A DNA stretch of 64,000 nucleotides from Chryseobacterium scophthalmum (GCF_900143185.1 NZ_FSRQ01000005.1:62001-126000); one strand, 5' to 3'. Positions 45,024-53,539 are shown, counted from the first letter of the stretch. The notes: generated by a model from the sequence alone, not told the origin. Made by a program: numbers and translations.

Positions 45024-45314
45024 TTACGCTAGTTCTTTTTTCTTGATTAACAGTTTCTTAGCCGCATCAACACAAAGATCTAAACTTTCTTCAAAACTCG
45101 AAGATGTCTTTTTTACTACAATATCATCACCCGGAACGACCAAAATCAATTCGGTGGTTTTATTTATTTTGTCTGCATTATTTTCAACTTTCAAAAACAC
45201 TTTACATTCCTGAATCTTGTCATAAAATGTACCTAGTTTACTTACTTTTTTGTCTACATGTGACTCTAGTGGTTCGTGTGGAGTTAAGCCGATTGCTTGT
45301 ACTGAAATCTTCAT
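45024..45314 (-). CDS. hpf: Ribosome hibernation promoting factor (short HPF/RaiA family)
   Basis: 96 residues matching the short HPF/RaiA fold: MKISVQAIGLTPHEPLESHVDKKVSKL, then ECKVFLKVENN and a C-terminal basic tail KKLLIKKKELA. It binds the 30S decoding region and stabilises idle ribosomes. The ATG overlaps the xerC stop as ATGA. Part of rpsU-xerC-hpf, directly upstream of the tRNA cluster. Confidence 0.92.
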   Translation of the reverse strand: MKISVQAIGLTPHEPLESHVDKKVSKLGTFYDKIQECKVFLKVENNADKINKTTELILVVPGDDIVVKKTSSSFEESLDLCVDAAKKLLIKKKELA

Positions 45315-46201
45315 AATTCTTCTTTTTTAATTGCTCTTGGATGAGACTGATTAAACACTTTTTTCAACTGTTCAATATTGGCATTAGTGTACACTTGTGT
45401 GCTTGCAAGACTAGAATGACCCAATATTTTTTTAACTTTTGATATCTCTGCCCCATTGTCTAAAACATGCGTCGCGAAGCTGTGTCTTAAAATATGAGGA
45501 CTTCTTTTTTGTTTAGAAGTTATAAGACTAAGGTACTTATTAACTACTACATAGACAAATTTTTCGGTCAGTTTTTTTCCCTTTTTATTGATAAAAAAAT
45601 AAGACTTAAATTCCTCCTGTGGTTTTCGTGTCTTACGATAGCCTTTAAGCAAAGAACTCAAACTCTCAGAAATCGGTATATATCTTTCCTTATTACCTTT
45701 TCCTGAAATTTTAAGTTCATTTTCTTCTAAGTTCACTCGTTCAAATATCAAGCCACAAAGTTCAGATTTACGAATTCCTGTTTGATATAAAACTTCGATA
45801 ATAGATTTTACAAGCAAATCTTCTACTTCAGAAAATATTTCATTTTGTAAAACACCCATTTCATCCTGTGAGAGAGGAATCTGCGGTTCAGGATAAAATT
45901 TCAGTGATGATACGCTTTCGACCGGAGAAACTTCAATTTCACCCAATTTTAGAAGAAATAAATAAAAACTTCGAAGCGTAGAAAGCTTCCTGTTAACTGT
46001 TCTTTTTGAAATACCATTTTCACTAAGTTCAACAACAAAATTTCTGATTATTTTTTTGTCTACCTTCAGAAGGTCTTCTGAGGATTCGGTTTTGAGATAA
46101 AAAGAATAAAAATCGTCAAGATCACGACGATAACTTGTAATGGTATGAGGAGAATACCTCTTTTCGAACTGCAGATAATCTAAAAATCTATCTTGAATCA
46201 T
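45311..46201 (-). CDS. xerC: Tyrosine recombinase XerC
   Basis: 296 residues. N-terminal SAM-like domain MIQDRFLDYLQFEKRYSPHTITSYRRDL, then the catalytic set: R in TGIRKSELCGL, K in SGKGNKERYI, HxxR in HILRHSFATH, H in LGHSSLASTQ and the nucleophile Y in VYTN. It resolves chromosome dimers at dif with XerD. A start at 46234 is possible but would lie within the rpsU terminator hairpin (46221-46258), so the ATG at 46201 (or 46207) is preferred. No phage context; a housekeeping copy. Confidence 0.93.
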   Translation of the reverse strand: MIQDRFLDYLQFEKRYSPHTITSYRRDLDDFYSFYLKTESSEDLLKVDKKIIRNFVVELSENGISKRTVNRKLSTLRSFYLFLLKLGEIEVSPVESVSSLKFYPEPQIPLSQDEMGVLQNEIFSEVEDLLVKSIIEVLYQTGIRKSELCGLIFERVNLEENELKISGKGNKERYIPISESLSSLLKGYRKTRKPQEEFKSYFFINKKGKKLTEKFVYVVVNKYLSLITSKQKRSPHILRHSFATHVLDNGAEISKVKKILGHSSLASTQVYTNANIEQLKKVFNQSHPRAIKKEEL

Positions 46202-46220
46202 GGTCATTATAAAAAACAAA

Positions 46221-46258
46221 AAATCACTTCTCAAATATAACTATTTAAGAAGTGATTT
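46221..46258 (-). terminator. Hairpin between rpsU and xerC
   Basis: AAATCACTTCT (46221-46231) and AGAAGTGATTT (46248-46258) form a perfect 11-bp stem with a 16-nt loop, followed on the minus strand by TTTGTTTTTTAT, 22 bp after the rpsU stop. It probably attenuates transcription into xerC-hpf. Confidence 0.85.
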
Positions 46259-46280
46259 AGTATGTGTTTAAGAAAATTTC

Positions 46281-46478
46281 TTAAGCTTGCTCTTCCTTGC
46301 TTAATCCTCTTTGCTTATAAGCTGCTTTCAGCCTAGATTGTCTAAGAGTTACAGAAGGCTTGATAAAAGCTTGTCTAGATCTTAATTGACGAACTGTACC
46401 CGTTTTATCAAATTTTCTTTTATATTTTTTTAACGCTCTGTCGATAGACTCTCCGTCTTTTACTGGAATTATTAACAT
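46281..46478 (-). CDS. rpsU: 30S ribosomal protein S21
   Basis: 65 residues: MLIIPVKDGESIDRALKKYKRKFDKTGTVRQLRSRQAFIKPSV, the S21 pattern, with a basic C-terminus. S21 takes part in mRNA recruitment next to the anti-Shine-Dalgarno region; in Bacteroidota, where bS21 and neighbours occlude the anti-SD, it is notable for translation control. Own promoter at 46502; first gene of the superoperon in the window. Confidence 0.97.
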   Translation of the reverse strand: MLIIPVKDGESIDRALKKYKRKFDKTGTVRQLRSRQAFIKPSVTLRQSRLKAAYKQRGLSKEEQA

Positions 46479-46501
46479 ATATTACATCTCATTTTGGATT
46501 G

Positions 46502-46533
46502 CAAAACTAAAGGTTTTTTATGAAACTACAAAA
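46502..46533 (-). promoter_or_regulatory. rpsU promoter
   Basis: TTTTG (complement of 46529-46533) and the perfect -7 box TAGTTTTG (complement of 46502-46509) are separated by 19 nt, giving a short leader to the ATG at 46478. Confidence 0.85.
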
Positions 46534-46679
46534 CTTTAGGGTTAAAAAAAATAAAAACATCTATTAAATATTATTTATTTCATTTAATAAACAAGGTGTT
46601 TTACACATTTATTAATCTTAATAATTAATAAAAAAATGTAATTTCATTAAAAAAAAGTCCCTAATTAACATTATTTATA

Positions 46680-46687
46680 TAAATTTG
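46680..46687 (+). promoter_or_regulatory. Candidate -7 box of the T9SS type B protein gene
   Basis: TAAATTTG is a full TAnnTTTG match, giving a leader of about 160 nt before the ATG at 46852; no TTG sits at normal spacing. The rest of the 373-bp gap 46479-46851 is very AT-rich and holds only this and the rpsU promoter. Confidence 0.45.
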
Positions 46688-46851
46688 TAGCTAATCCAAA
46701 CAAAACACGATGATGAATAGCTATTTACTCTATCCTGTCACCTCTTACGACAATTAAAAGACTTACACCAACATCACTTTAAAAACTCTTTATTTAACTA
46801 TATGGAGTTATTGATGGCTTAATACAAAAAAAACACTCTAAATTTTCAGAT

Positions 46852-49800
46852 ATGATAAAAAAATTACTCTTTTCTTTATTATTCATCTTCCAAATTTCAG
46901 CTTTTGCTCAGGAAGATTGCAACTCTGCAATTACAGTGTGCGGAAATTCAAACATCAACTATACTCCTTCAGGAATAGGAAATATTAATGAAACACTTGG
47001 CGGATGTCTTTCTTTTGAAAATCATTCCGTATGGTACAAATTTACTATTGCGACAAGCGGAACTTTAACTTTCGATCTTGTACCAACCGGACCTGTTGAT
47101 TACGACTGGGCAATTTACGGCCCCAATGTAACCTGCTCAAACAGAGGTACACCAATCAGATGTAATGCTTCGGGAAATTTCACCAATACCGGGATGAACA
47201 TGACCAATACCAACACTTCATCAGGAGCCGGAAACACCAATCCTTACTGTAGATATATGGATGTTGTAGCTGGTCAAACCTATTATTTATATATTGACAA
47301 CTGGTCATCAACCGTATACACATTTAATTTAACATGGGGAGGAACAGCAACATTTGTCTCTCCTTTTACCAATTCTACAACTGCTCCGAATCCGTTTATC
47401 CCACCAGGAACAGCAGGACCAAACGCAAACTCACCAAGAGAAATTGGAATTTGTGGAAATACCGCAACTTTTAACTTTAATACTCTATCTGCGGGAATTA
47501 TAAATGGGAATCCTAATTTCACAGTAAATTATTACAACACTGCAAACAATGCAGCAACAGGAACAAATCCGATAACCACTCCAACTACAGTAAATACAAC
47601 AACAACTTATTACTACAGTATTAGTTATCAAGACCCAAACAATCCAACGAGCACAGCCAGTTCTTGTAAACAGACTAATGCTATTGTTTTCAAAGACAGA
47701 AGTTTAACCGCTTCAATATCTTCATCTACAACCAAACTTTGTCCAGGAGGAAGTATTATTCTAACCTCCAACAATGCTATAGGAAACACCTGGTCAACAG
47801 GAGAAACTACACCATCCATCACAGTAACAACTCCCGGAACGTATACTTTAACAAGCACTAATGGAGTCTGCACAAGCCCACAAGCTTCAATAAACATTAC
47901 TCAAGACACCGATGCAAATCCGCAGATTAGCGGTAATTTAGTTTTATGCGAAGCCAGCTCCACTACTCTTACAGCTACCTCAACCGGAACGGGGAATACT
48001 TATTTATGGTCAACCGGAGCTACAACAGCTGCCATCAACGTGACAACTCCCGGAACTTACACCGTAACTGTAAAAACTTTAGCAAATTGCCAATACACAA
48101 AATCTGCAACTGTGATACAAGGCGTTGTTCCGGTAACTCAAAACGCAACATTAGCAAATTGTTCCAATACAACAACTGCGGTTTTTAATTTAACTACTGC
48201 AGAACCAAATATCAGTACAACTCCAGGAGTAACGTTCGACTATTATGTAAATCAGGCAGATGCTATTGCCGGAAATACAAGTACAATAGCTACCCCAACA
48301 ACTTTTACTTCAGGAAATGCTACAATTTATGTGAGAGTAAAATCGACAACCTGCGCAAAAGTTGTTACATTACAATTAAATGTGACCCAACTTTCTGCGC
48401 CAACAATCACAAGCTCATCTCCCACAATCTGCTTTGGAGGAAATGTAACATTAACTTCCAGCGCAGCAACAGGAAACACCTGGTCAAATGGTGCCACAAC
48501 ACAAACCATCACCGTAACAACTGGCGGAACTTATTCAGTAGTTGTTTCTAATGGAATTTGTACAAGCGCACCTACTTCAGTCACTTTAACAATGGAAGCT
48601 GATCCCAATCTTCAAATTTCAGGAAATCTGATTAGTTGCGGATCTCCCTCTAACTTAACCGCAACTTCTAATGGAGCAGGAAACACTTATGTATGGTCAA
48701 CCGGAGCTGCAGGAAATATAATTTCAGTTTCTAGCCCAGGAACCTACACCGTAACTGTAACAACTCCAGCCAACTGTCAGTATACAAAATCTGTGACGGT
48801 TACTCAAGGAGCAGTTCCGGTTACGCAAAACACATCTTTAAGTTTGTGTTCCAACTCAAATACAGGAACATTTAATTTAGTTTCAGCTCAACCAAATATC
48901 AGCACAAGTCCGGGAGTTACCTTTAGTTATTACCAGAATCAAGCTGATGCTTTAGCAGAAAATGGTAACACAATCCCGGTTCCGACAACTTACACTTCCG
49001 GAAATACAATCATTTATGTTTTAGTTAAAACCGGTTCTTGTTCTAGAATTGCAGAATTACAGTTAATTGTTAATTTAAAACCAATTCCTATAATTACAAG
49101 TTCATCTAATATAATTTGTAACAACAATCCGGTTACCTTAACATCAAATTTTGCAACAGGAAATACCTGGTCAAATGGCGCAACAACACAAACAATAACC
49201 GTTACTACGCCCGGAACATACACTTTAATTTATAATAATGGAATGTGTACAAGTGAACCTGTTTCAATAAATATTACTCAGGGAATAAATCCTAATGTTC
49301 AAATTTCTGGAACATTAACATTCTGCGAAGGCACCTCAACAACATTAACAGCTACAGCAAACGGAACAGGAAACACATTTTTATGGTCAAACGGAGCAAA
49401 CACAGCAACAGCAACAATAAATACTCCGGGAATTCATACCGTAACAGTGACAACTCCAGACGGTTGTCAATACACAAAATCTGTAACAACAATTATGGAT
49501 CCTGCAATTATTGTCAATATTAATGCACCTGGAGAAATAAACTGTACAAACACACAAATCACTCTAAATGCAACACTTTCTACTTATCAACCCGGAGCTA
49601 CGTTTTTATGGACAGCAACGGGAGGTGGAAATATTGTTTCAGGAGCAAATACACTAACTCCAATAGTAAATAATGCAGGAACCTATACTTTAACCATTAC
49701 GAGTGCAACAGTAAATGGATGTACAAAACAAGCTTCTGTAAACGCTATTAAAAACACCACTCCTCCAATAATAAATATTTCAGCAATCAAAACCACAATT

Positions 49801-50679
49801 TGTAAAGGAGAATCTACTACTCTTACTGCAATTGGAGCAAGTACTTACAACTGGACAGGAATAACTGGCAACGGAAGCACACAAACTGTTTCACCAACCA
49901 CCACCACAACCTACACCGTAACCGGAATAGGAGCAAATGGGTGTGCAGCAGCAAATCCAGCAACAATTACCATTACTGTAGTACCGGAAATCACTTCAAC
50001 ATTACACAGTATTGAAATCTGCAAAGGCGACAAAGGAGTTTTAGATGCAGGAGCCGGGCCTAACTACACCTACATCTGGAACACAGGAGCAACAACACAA
50101 ACAATAAATACAACAACAGCCGGAACTTATGCAGTTACCATCAGCAATGGAGTTTGTTCAAAAACTTTCACCGCAACCGTAGGGTATATTGTAACCCCAG
50201 AAATTAAAGAAATCACTTACAACAATAATCTATTAACAATCATTATTAAAAACACTGGAAATCTACCCTTAGAATATTCTATAGACAATGGAGTAACCTG
50301 GCAAAATTCAAATGTATTCAGTGTAATGAAAAACACTCAATATTCCATAAAGGTAAAATACCAAGGCGCAACGTGTGAAACTTCGACTGAATATTACACG
50401 TTCTTTATGGCAAATGTCATTACACCAAATAGCGATGGCAAAAATGATGTCATTGATTTTAGTGAAATCAGCAAATACGGAAATTTTGAAGGAGGCATTT
50501 TTGACCGATATGGAAAAACAGTATTCAAAGCATCACCCAAAACACCGATTTGGGATGGTAAATACATTGGCAGACCTCTACCTACAGAAACATACTGGTA
50601 TAAATTAAGTTGGGAAGATAGAATTACCAAAAAACCAGTACAAATATCTGGTTGGATTTTGTTAAAAAACAGAGATTAA
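46852..50679 (+). CDS. Large repeat-rich T9SS type B surface protein
   Basis: 1275 residues: signal peptide (cut after FAQ), an N-terminal region of about 160 residues with the ENHSVWYKFTIATSGTLTFD pattern seen in Bacteroidota adhesin-like proteins, and then many Ig/PKD-like repeats. The unit GNTWSNGATTQTITVTT-GTYT with a following NGxCTS recurs about six times. The C-terminal 80 residues (NVITPNSDGKNDVIDF ... FDRYGKTVFK ... YWYKLSWED) are a T9SS type B (gliding-motility/CHU_C type) sorting domain. It should be exported across the outer membrane and act at the surface; Ser/Thr-rich repeats suggest adhesion. Monocistronic, with a terminator after it. Confidence 0.9.
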   Translation: MIKKLLFSLLFIFQISAFAQEDCNSAITVCGNSNINYTPSGIGNINETLGGCLSFENHSVWYKFTIATSGTLTFDLVPTGPVDYDWAIYGPNVTCSNRGTPIRCNASGNFTNTGMNMTNTNTSSGAGNTNPYCRYMDVVAGQTYYLYIDNWSSTVYTFNLTWGGTATFVSPFTNSTTAPNPFIPPGTAGPNANSPREIGICGNTATFNFNTLSAGIINGNPNFTVNYYNTANNAATGTNPITTPTTVNTTTTYYYSISYQDPNNPTSTASSCKQTNAIVFKDRSLTASISSSTTKLCPGGSIILTSNNAIGNTWSTGETTPSITVTTPGTYTLTSTNGVCTSPQASINITQDTDANPQISGNLVLCEASSTTLTATSTGTGNTYLWSTGATTAAINVTTPGTYTVTVKTLANCQYTKSATVIQGVVPVTQNATLANCSNTTTAVFNLTTAEPNISTTPGVTFDYYVNQADAIAGNTSTIATPTTFTSGNATIYVRVKSTTCAKVVTLQLNVTQLSAPTITSSSPTICFGGNVTLTSSAATGNTWSNGATTQTITVTTGGTYSVVVSNGICTSAPTSVTLTMEADPNLQISGNLISCGSPSNLTATSNGAGNTYVWSTGAAGNIISVSSPGTYTVTVTTPANCQYTKSVTVTQGAVPVTQNTSLSLCSNSNTGTFNLVSAQPNISTSPGVTFSYYQNQADALAENGNTIPVPTTYTSGNTIIYVLVKTGSCSRIAELQLIVNLKPIPIITSSSNIICNNNPVTLTSNFATGNTWSNGATTQTITVTTPGTYTLIYNNGMCTSEPVSINITQGINPNVQISGTLTFCEGTSTTLTATANGTGNTFLWSNGANTATATINTPGIHTVTVTTPDGCQYTKSVTTIMDPAIIVNINAPGEINCTNTQITLNATLSTYQPGATFLWTATGGGNIVSGANTLTPIVNNAGTYTLTITSATVNGCTKQASVNAIKNTTPPIINISAIKTTICKGESTTLTAIGASTYNWTGITGNGSTQTVSPTTTTTYTVTGIGANGCAAANPATITITVVPEITSTLHSIEICKGDKGVLDAGAGPNYTYIWNTGATTQTINTTTAGTYAVTISNGVCSKTFTATVGYIVTPEIKEITYNNNLLTIIIKNTGNLPLEYSIDNGVTWQNSNVFSVMKNTQYSIKVKYQGATCETSTEYYTFFMANVITPNSDGKNDVIDFSEISKYGNFEGGIFDRYGKTVFKASPKTPIWDGKYIGRPLPTETYWYKLSWEDRITKKPVQISGWILLKNRD

Positions 50680-50712
50680 TGTTCGGTTTAGGATAAAATT
50701 TAATTTAAATAC

Positions 50713-50742
50713 AAGTGTCGGAATTATTTCCGGCACTTTTTT
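50713..50742 (+). terminator. Terminator of the T9SS type B protein gene
   Basis: AAGTGTCGGAA (50713-50723) and TTCCGGCACTT (50728-50738) form an 11-bp stem with one wobble pair and a 4-nt loop, followed by TTTTTT. Confidence 0.9.
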
Positions 50743-51021
50743 GTTGTACTTGAATAAGATTTTTAAATAAATATAATCGGATTTCACTCAATCCTCCGTT
50801 GAATTATTCCTTCGGAACTAATTTTTAAGGAAACCAATCTTTAGTTTTGATAAATTTTTAAAGATTGATGGGGACTTATGTTTTAAAATATCTCGCGAAT
50901 TTTGCAGATGGCACAGATTTTTTTTGATTTATTCTGTAAAAACAATAATGAATATGTGTTAAAATAATCTATACCAAACTTTGTAGATGCTGCTAAGTAT
51001 TTAAACTACATACTAATAACT

Positions 51022-51116
51022 CTAGCCCCGATTGCAATGAAAATCCCGCAATGGAGCGGCGGAACGAAGTGGAGCCGCGTAATGAGGAATTGTAATGAAA
51101 AGCGGGATAAAGCTCC
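51022..51116. repeat. REP-like palindromic element upstream of ssrA
   Basis: The block begins TAGCCCCGATTGCAATGAAA and ends AAAGCGGGATAAAGCTCC. It contains AATCCCGC/GCGGGAT and an inner AGCGGC/GCCGC hairpin around GGAACGAAGTGGA. It is much richer in G+C than its surroundings and looks like a mobile intergenic repeat of flavobacteria. The rest of the 521-bp gap 50680-51200 holds one terminator, another low-complexity stretch (GCAGATGGCACAGATT) and no gene. Confidence 0.6.
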
Positions 51117-51200
51117 AAATAAAAAGTTTAATTGAAAAAGCTTTCATCAATATTAATGGAATTTAAACAAAAACAGTATCTTTGCATTCACTTTAAACAT

Positions 51201-51599
51201 GGGGTTGACTGGTTTCGACAGCAAGACCAATGGGTAAGTAAGCATGCAGAGAACCGTAGCGCGATCTCTTTAATCCCTTGCTACAAAATTTTAACTGGCA
51301 ACGAAGAGTTCGCTCTTGCAGCTTAATATCGAAGTATAGTAGATCAAGCGTTTTCCCGAAGATTTCAGTAGGGAAGCAAGATATTCCACAAATGCTCTGT
51401 TCTGCGGCGTTTGATTCTGGGATATAGTAATGCGGAAATAAGGTTTTAGACGCTTCGGCTAAAACTCGAAAATTTTAGAAGATAAGCTGGAAGTTGGGTG
51501 TCTGCTCTCTGCCTCCAGTCGAAAACCAATAGCAGAATAAGCATGTAGAAATCTTATGTATTGCTTGTTTGGACGAGGGTTCGAATCCCTCCAACTCCA
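51201..51599 (+). ncRNA. ssrA: Transfer-messenger RNA (tmRNA)
   Basis: The 5' end GGGGTTGACTGGTTTCGACAG and the 3' tRNA-like end GGGTTCGAATCCCTCCAACTCC form the alanyl-tRNA-like domain (GGGGTTG/CAACTCC acceptor). In between lies the tag reading frame at 51297-51326. It rescues stalled ribosomes with SmpB. About 399 nt, normal for the family. The 3' end is also the integration site of the downstream element, which restores the full gene. Confidence 0.97.
51297..51326 (+). other. tmRNA proteolysis-tag reading frame
   Basis: GGC AAC GAA GAG TTC GCT CTT GCA GCT TAA encodes GNEEFALAA. The ending ALAA is the standard ClpXP degradation signal; the resume codon is taken as GGC by analogy with other Bacteroidota tags starting with G. 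Confidence 0.8.
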
Positions 51600-51600
51600 C
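51586..51600. repeat. attL (left core repeat in ssrA)
   Basis: TCCCTCCAACTCCAC, the last 15 bases of the tmRNA gene region, is repeated exactly at 61731-61745. A tyrosine integrase is encoded next to the far copy. This is the usual signature of site-specific integration into the 3' end of ssrA. Confidence 0.9.
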
Positions 51601-51610
51601 TTTTTAAACT

Positions 51611-51668
51611 AAAGAGAATTTGTAAATTATTGAATTTTAAGTAATTACATTTTCTCTTTTTTTGTTTT
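51611..51668 (+). terminator. Island-borne replacement terminator for ssrA
   Basis: AAAGAGAA-tt-TGTAA (51611-51625) pairs with TTACA-tt-TTCTCTTT (51645-51659), followed by a long T run. It sits 11 bp after the ssrA core repeat inside the element, replacing the presumed native terminator now at 61754-61790. Confidence 0.7.
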
Positions 51669-51690
51669 TGTACCCAAAATTGTACCCAAA
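51668..51690. repeat. Tandem TTGTACCCA repeats, left end of element
   Basis: TTGTACCCAAA occurs twice at a 12-bp step (51668 and 51680), 68 bp inside the left core repeat. The same pair with the same step occurs near the right end (61595 and 61607). They are candidate arm-type integrase sites. Confidence 0.55.
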
Positions 51691-51782
51691 CTTTTGAAAT
51701 GTACTTTTTTAAATCTGTTTGAACTTAATTAAACCTATTTGAATTTTAAAGCATACAAAGGGTTTATAATATTACAAATATA

Positions 51783-52313
51783 CTACGATTTAAAATAATG
51801 TCCGTTACTTTCAAAATAATCATCCATGATGTTACGTGCCGTTGCGCTCCAATCAATAACGACAAAGTTAGGTAAATTAAACGGTATATCATTTTCATAG
51901 AAATATTCTACAAACTCAATATCGTTTGCAAATTCGCCACAGTAAAAATTATTTACATACTCATAAATGCTTTGAAAATCCATTTTTCCCAGACAATCCA
52001 CACAAGCCTCGAAAACTTCGAGATCATGCCCTGAATTGTTGATTTGTTCGGCTATTTCGTAAATACCAGGTGATAAATGGCATTCGCTAATCAATCCGAG
52101 TTTTTCAAATAGTTCGCAGTTTTCGTAATCGGAAAGCATGAACTCTGGATCTGATTCGTCTTTGTGCAGTTCCCGCATTGTTTCTAAAAGATCTTCATAA
52201 TCCGAATAGTCTCCGAGATTTAACCACTTGCCGTAAAGGCTTGAATTGTTGTACTTGGCGTACGTTCCTACATAGATACTAGCAGTATCAAGACAATTGC
52301 GTAAATTTGTCAT
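51783..52313 (-). CDS. ardA: ArdA family anti-restriction protein
   Basis: 176 residues, acidic, with the ArdA pattern: ASIYVGTYAKYNNSSLYGKWLNL, then a DESDPEFMLSDYEN segment and IYEYVNNFYCGEFANDIEFVEYFYE. ArdA mimics DNA and blocks type I restriction enzymes, so that incoming DNA escapes the host. The ATG at 52313 gives the family N-terminus; a longer reading to 52382 would translate a hairpin (52353-52380) and is not preferred. Located near the left end of the element, opposite in direction to the cargo genes. Confidence 0.9.
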   Translation of the reverse strand: MTNLRNCLDTASIYVGTYAKYNNSSLYGKWLNLGDYSDYEDLLETMRELHKDESDPEFMLSDYENCELFEKLGLISECHLSPGIYEIAEQINNSGHDLEVFEACVDCLGKMDFQSIYEYVNNFYCGEFANDIEFVEYFYENDIPFNLPNFVVIDWSATARNIMDDYFESNGHYFKS

Positions 52314-52352
52314 GTTGATAAGTTTTAAGCGTGATTTAAAATTTATTGATTC

Positions 52353-52380
52353 GCCTAGTTGTGTTCCCGCACTTCTAGGC
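52353..52380 (-). promoter_or_regulatory. Hairpin upstream of ardA
   Basis: GCCTAG (52353-52358) and CTAGGC (52375-52380) are perfect arms, with GTG/CAC pairing inside across symmetric TT/TT internal loops. It is 40 bp before the ardA ATG. Single-stranded hairpin promoters control ardA on some conjugative plasmids; whether this one does so is untested. Confidence 0.45.
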
Positions 52381-52669
52381 ATTTTTTAAGTATATATTGA
52401 GATATATTTTTAGTACTAAGTTGCTCTCAAAAGCAGTATAAATGTACAACAAAAAGTCCATAAATACAAGTGTTTCAAGCAGTTTTTAACCAAAAAAGTA
52501 ATGTTTTTAAAAAGATTTTGACTACTTGGATGACAGGACGACAAAACAGACCACAAAAAAAAAAAAACTTTGACAAGGGGCGTGCCGAAAAAACGCTCGG
52601 ACGGGGGTGCGTAAAGTGTATAGTAGGTACAGTCCCGATACATATACAAAATTTTTGAGATTTGACATA

Positions 52670-52714
52670 GGGGGTACTTTTTATACAGAATTTAGGGGTA
52701 TGGGGTAAATGGGG
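52670..52714 (+). other. Clustered G runs (possible G-quadruplex)
   Basis: Four runs of four or five G (52670-52674, 52695-52698, 52702-52705, 52711-52714) occur in a region otherwise about 65-70% A+T. The last three are separated by only 3 and 5 nt. Upstream, 52577-52612 has further G-rich words (GGGGCGTGCC, GGACGGGGGTGCG). No gene is found in 52314-52873, so this is unexplained non-coding sequence of the element. Confidence 0.45.
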
Positions 52715-52873
52715 CAGTATATATTAGCAAAACTCACCTTTTCATAATCAATAATTTTCCATATCTGATAAAATCTGAAAGGTAGTTTACCACTTAGAAA
52801 ATCTCTGAATTTAAAAAATTTCATATCTTAGTGGCTGAATTTTTAACGAAAAAATAAAGCGTCTGCTTTTATT

Positions 52874-53004
52874 CTACTGAAAAGAAATCTGGTAAATTTT
52901 AAACACCGTAGAATAAACAGTTAGATGCCCCGCCTATGGCGTGGGTAGCTATTCTTGTTTATGGTGTTGGGCTTACCAGAGCCTCTTTTCAATAAATTAA
53001 GTAG
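52874..53004 (+). ncRNA. Strongly foldable non-coding element (strand uncertain)
   Basis: Nested perfect helices build a three-tier stem. Outer: CTACT/AGTAG, TGAAAAGA/TCTTTTCA and TCTGGTAA/TTACCAGA. Middle: AACACC/GGTGTT and ATAAACA/TGTTTAT. Apical: CCC/GGG and CGCC/GGCG around a TAT loop with one bulged T. The pairing is too extensive for chance and there is no T-run terminator. No ORF fits. It lies 70 bp upstream of the lipoprotein gene in the element. It could be a regulatory RNA, a leader or a DNA hairpin used in transfer or replication. Confidence 0.6.
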
Positions 53005-53074
53005 TAGTTGTCCCACGCTTTCTGCATTAATAACCTTTCACTTTAGGGACTGAGTGATACAACACTACTCATTT

Positions 53075-53539
53075 ATGAAAAAGATTCAGTTACTCCCACT
53101 AGCGGTATTATTATTTTACGCCTTATCATGTGAAAATCCAAGACCAAAATTTAAAACGGGAGACGACCCACATATTGACTCTATGATGGCTAAAATTAAA
53201 GCTAATCAAAAAGTACAGTTTGATGAGATTGACCGTAAACTAGAAGCGCATCAAAATAAAGAAACTTTAACCAAAACATACATTTTCGTAAGGTTGGTAG
53301 TAGTTGAAGATAAGTACACAAGAACACAAGAACTAAATATTGTATCTCAGATACAAGAGCTTCAATCCATTGATGAAGAAACAAAAGCTAGAATTGAAGA
53401 TAATATTGTAAGTCAATATCTTAACTCTTATGGAGCTCAAGTCTATCAAGGTAAGATCATCAAAAAAGAAATCTTTGTTTTTAACAATTATACTGAAGCG
53501 AGTGAAAAAAGAAACAGTTATTTAATCTCGGAAAATTAA
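53075..53539 (+). CDS. Small lipoprotein of the ssrA element
   Basis: 154 residues: lipoprotein signal MKKIQLLPLAVLLFYALSC with lipobox LSC, then a mostly helical hydrophilic domain (MMAKIKANQKVQFDEIDRKLEAHQNK) with a conserved-looking YIFVRLVVVEDKY segment. The ATG at 53075 is chosen over the one at 53054, which would bury the signal. Function not recognised. It is followed after 5 bp by another exported protein, so the two form an operon downstream of the structured element. Confidence 0.75.
   Translation: MKKIQLLPLAVLLFYALSCENPRPKFKTGDDPHIDSMMAKIKANQKVQFDEIDRKLEAHQNKETLTKTYIFVRLVVVEDKYTRTQELNIVSQIQELQSIDEETKARIEDNIVSQYLNSYGAQVYQGKIIKKEIFVFNNYTEASEKRNSYLISEN

Noticed and set aside
45311..46201. 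The XerC gene as a sign of a second integrated element
   Set aside because: Its length, motifs and place in rpsU-xerC-hpf indicate the chromosomal dimer-resolution recombinase.
46852..50679. DNA-level repeats in the T9SS type B gene considered as a CRISPR-like or satellite array
   Set aside because: They keep the reading frame and encode Ig/PKD-like protein repeats; there are no spacers of constant length.
51132..51326. Open frame of 64 codons ending in GNEEFALAA
   Set aside because: Only the last ten codons are real, as the tmRNA tag frame; the rest is tmRNA sequence.
52416..52658. Two overlapping small frames in the ardA-lipoprotein gap
   Set aside because: They run through an A14 tract and G-rich non-coding sequence, and their composition is not protein-like.
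52919..52929. GTTAGATGC, which resembles the R' box of integron attC sites
   Set aside because: There is no matching R'' partner in the right place and no integron integrase; the match looks accidental.
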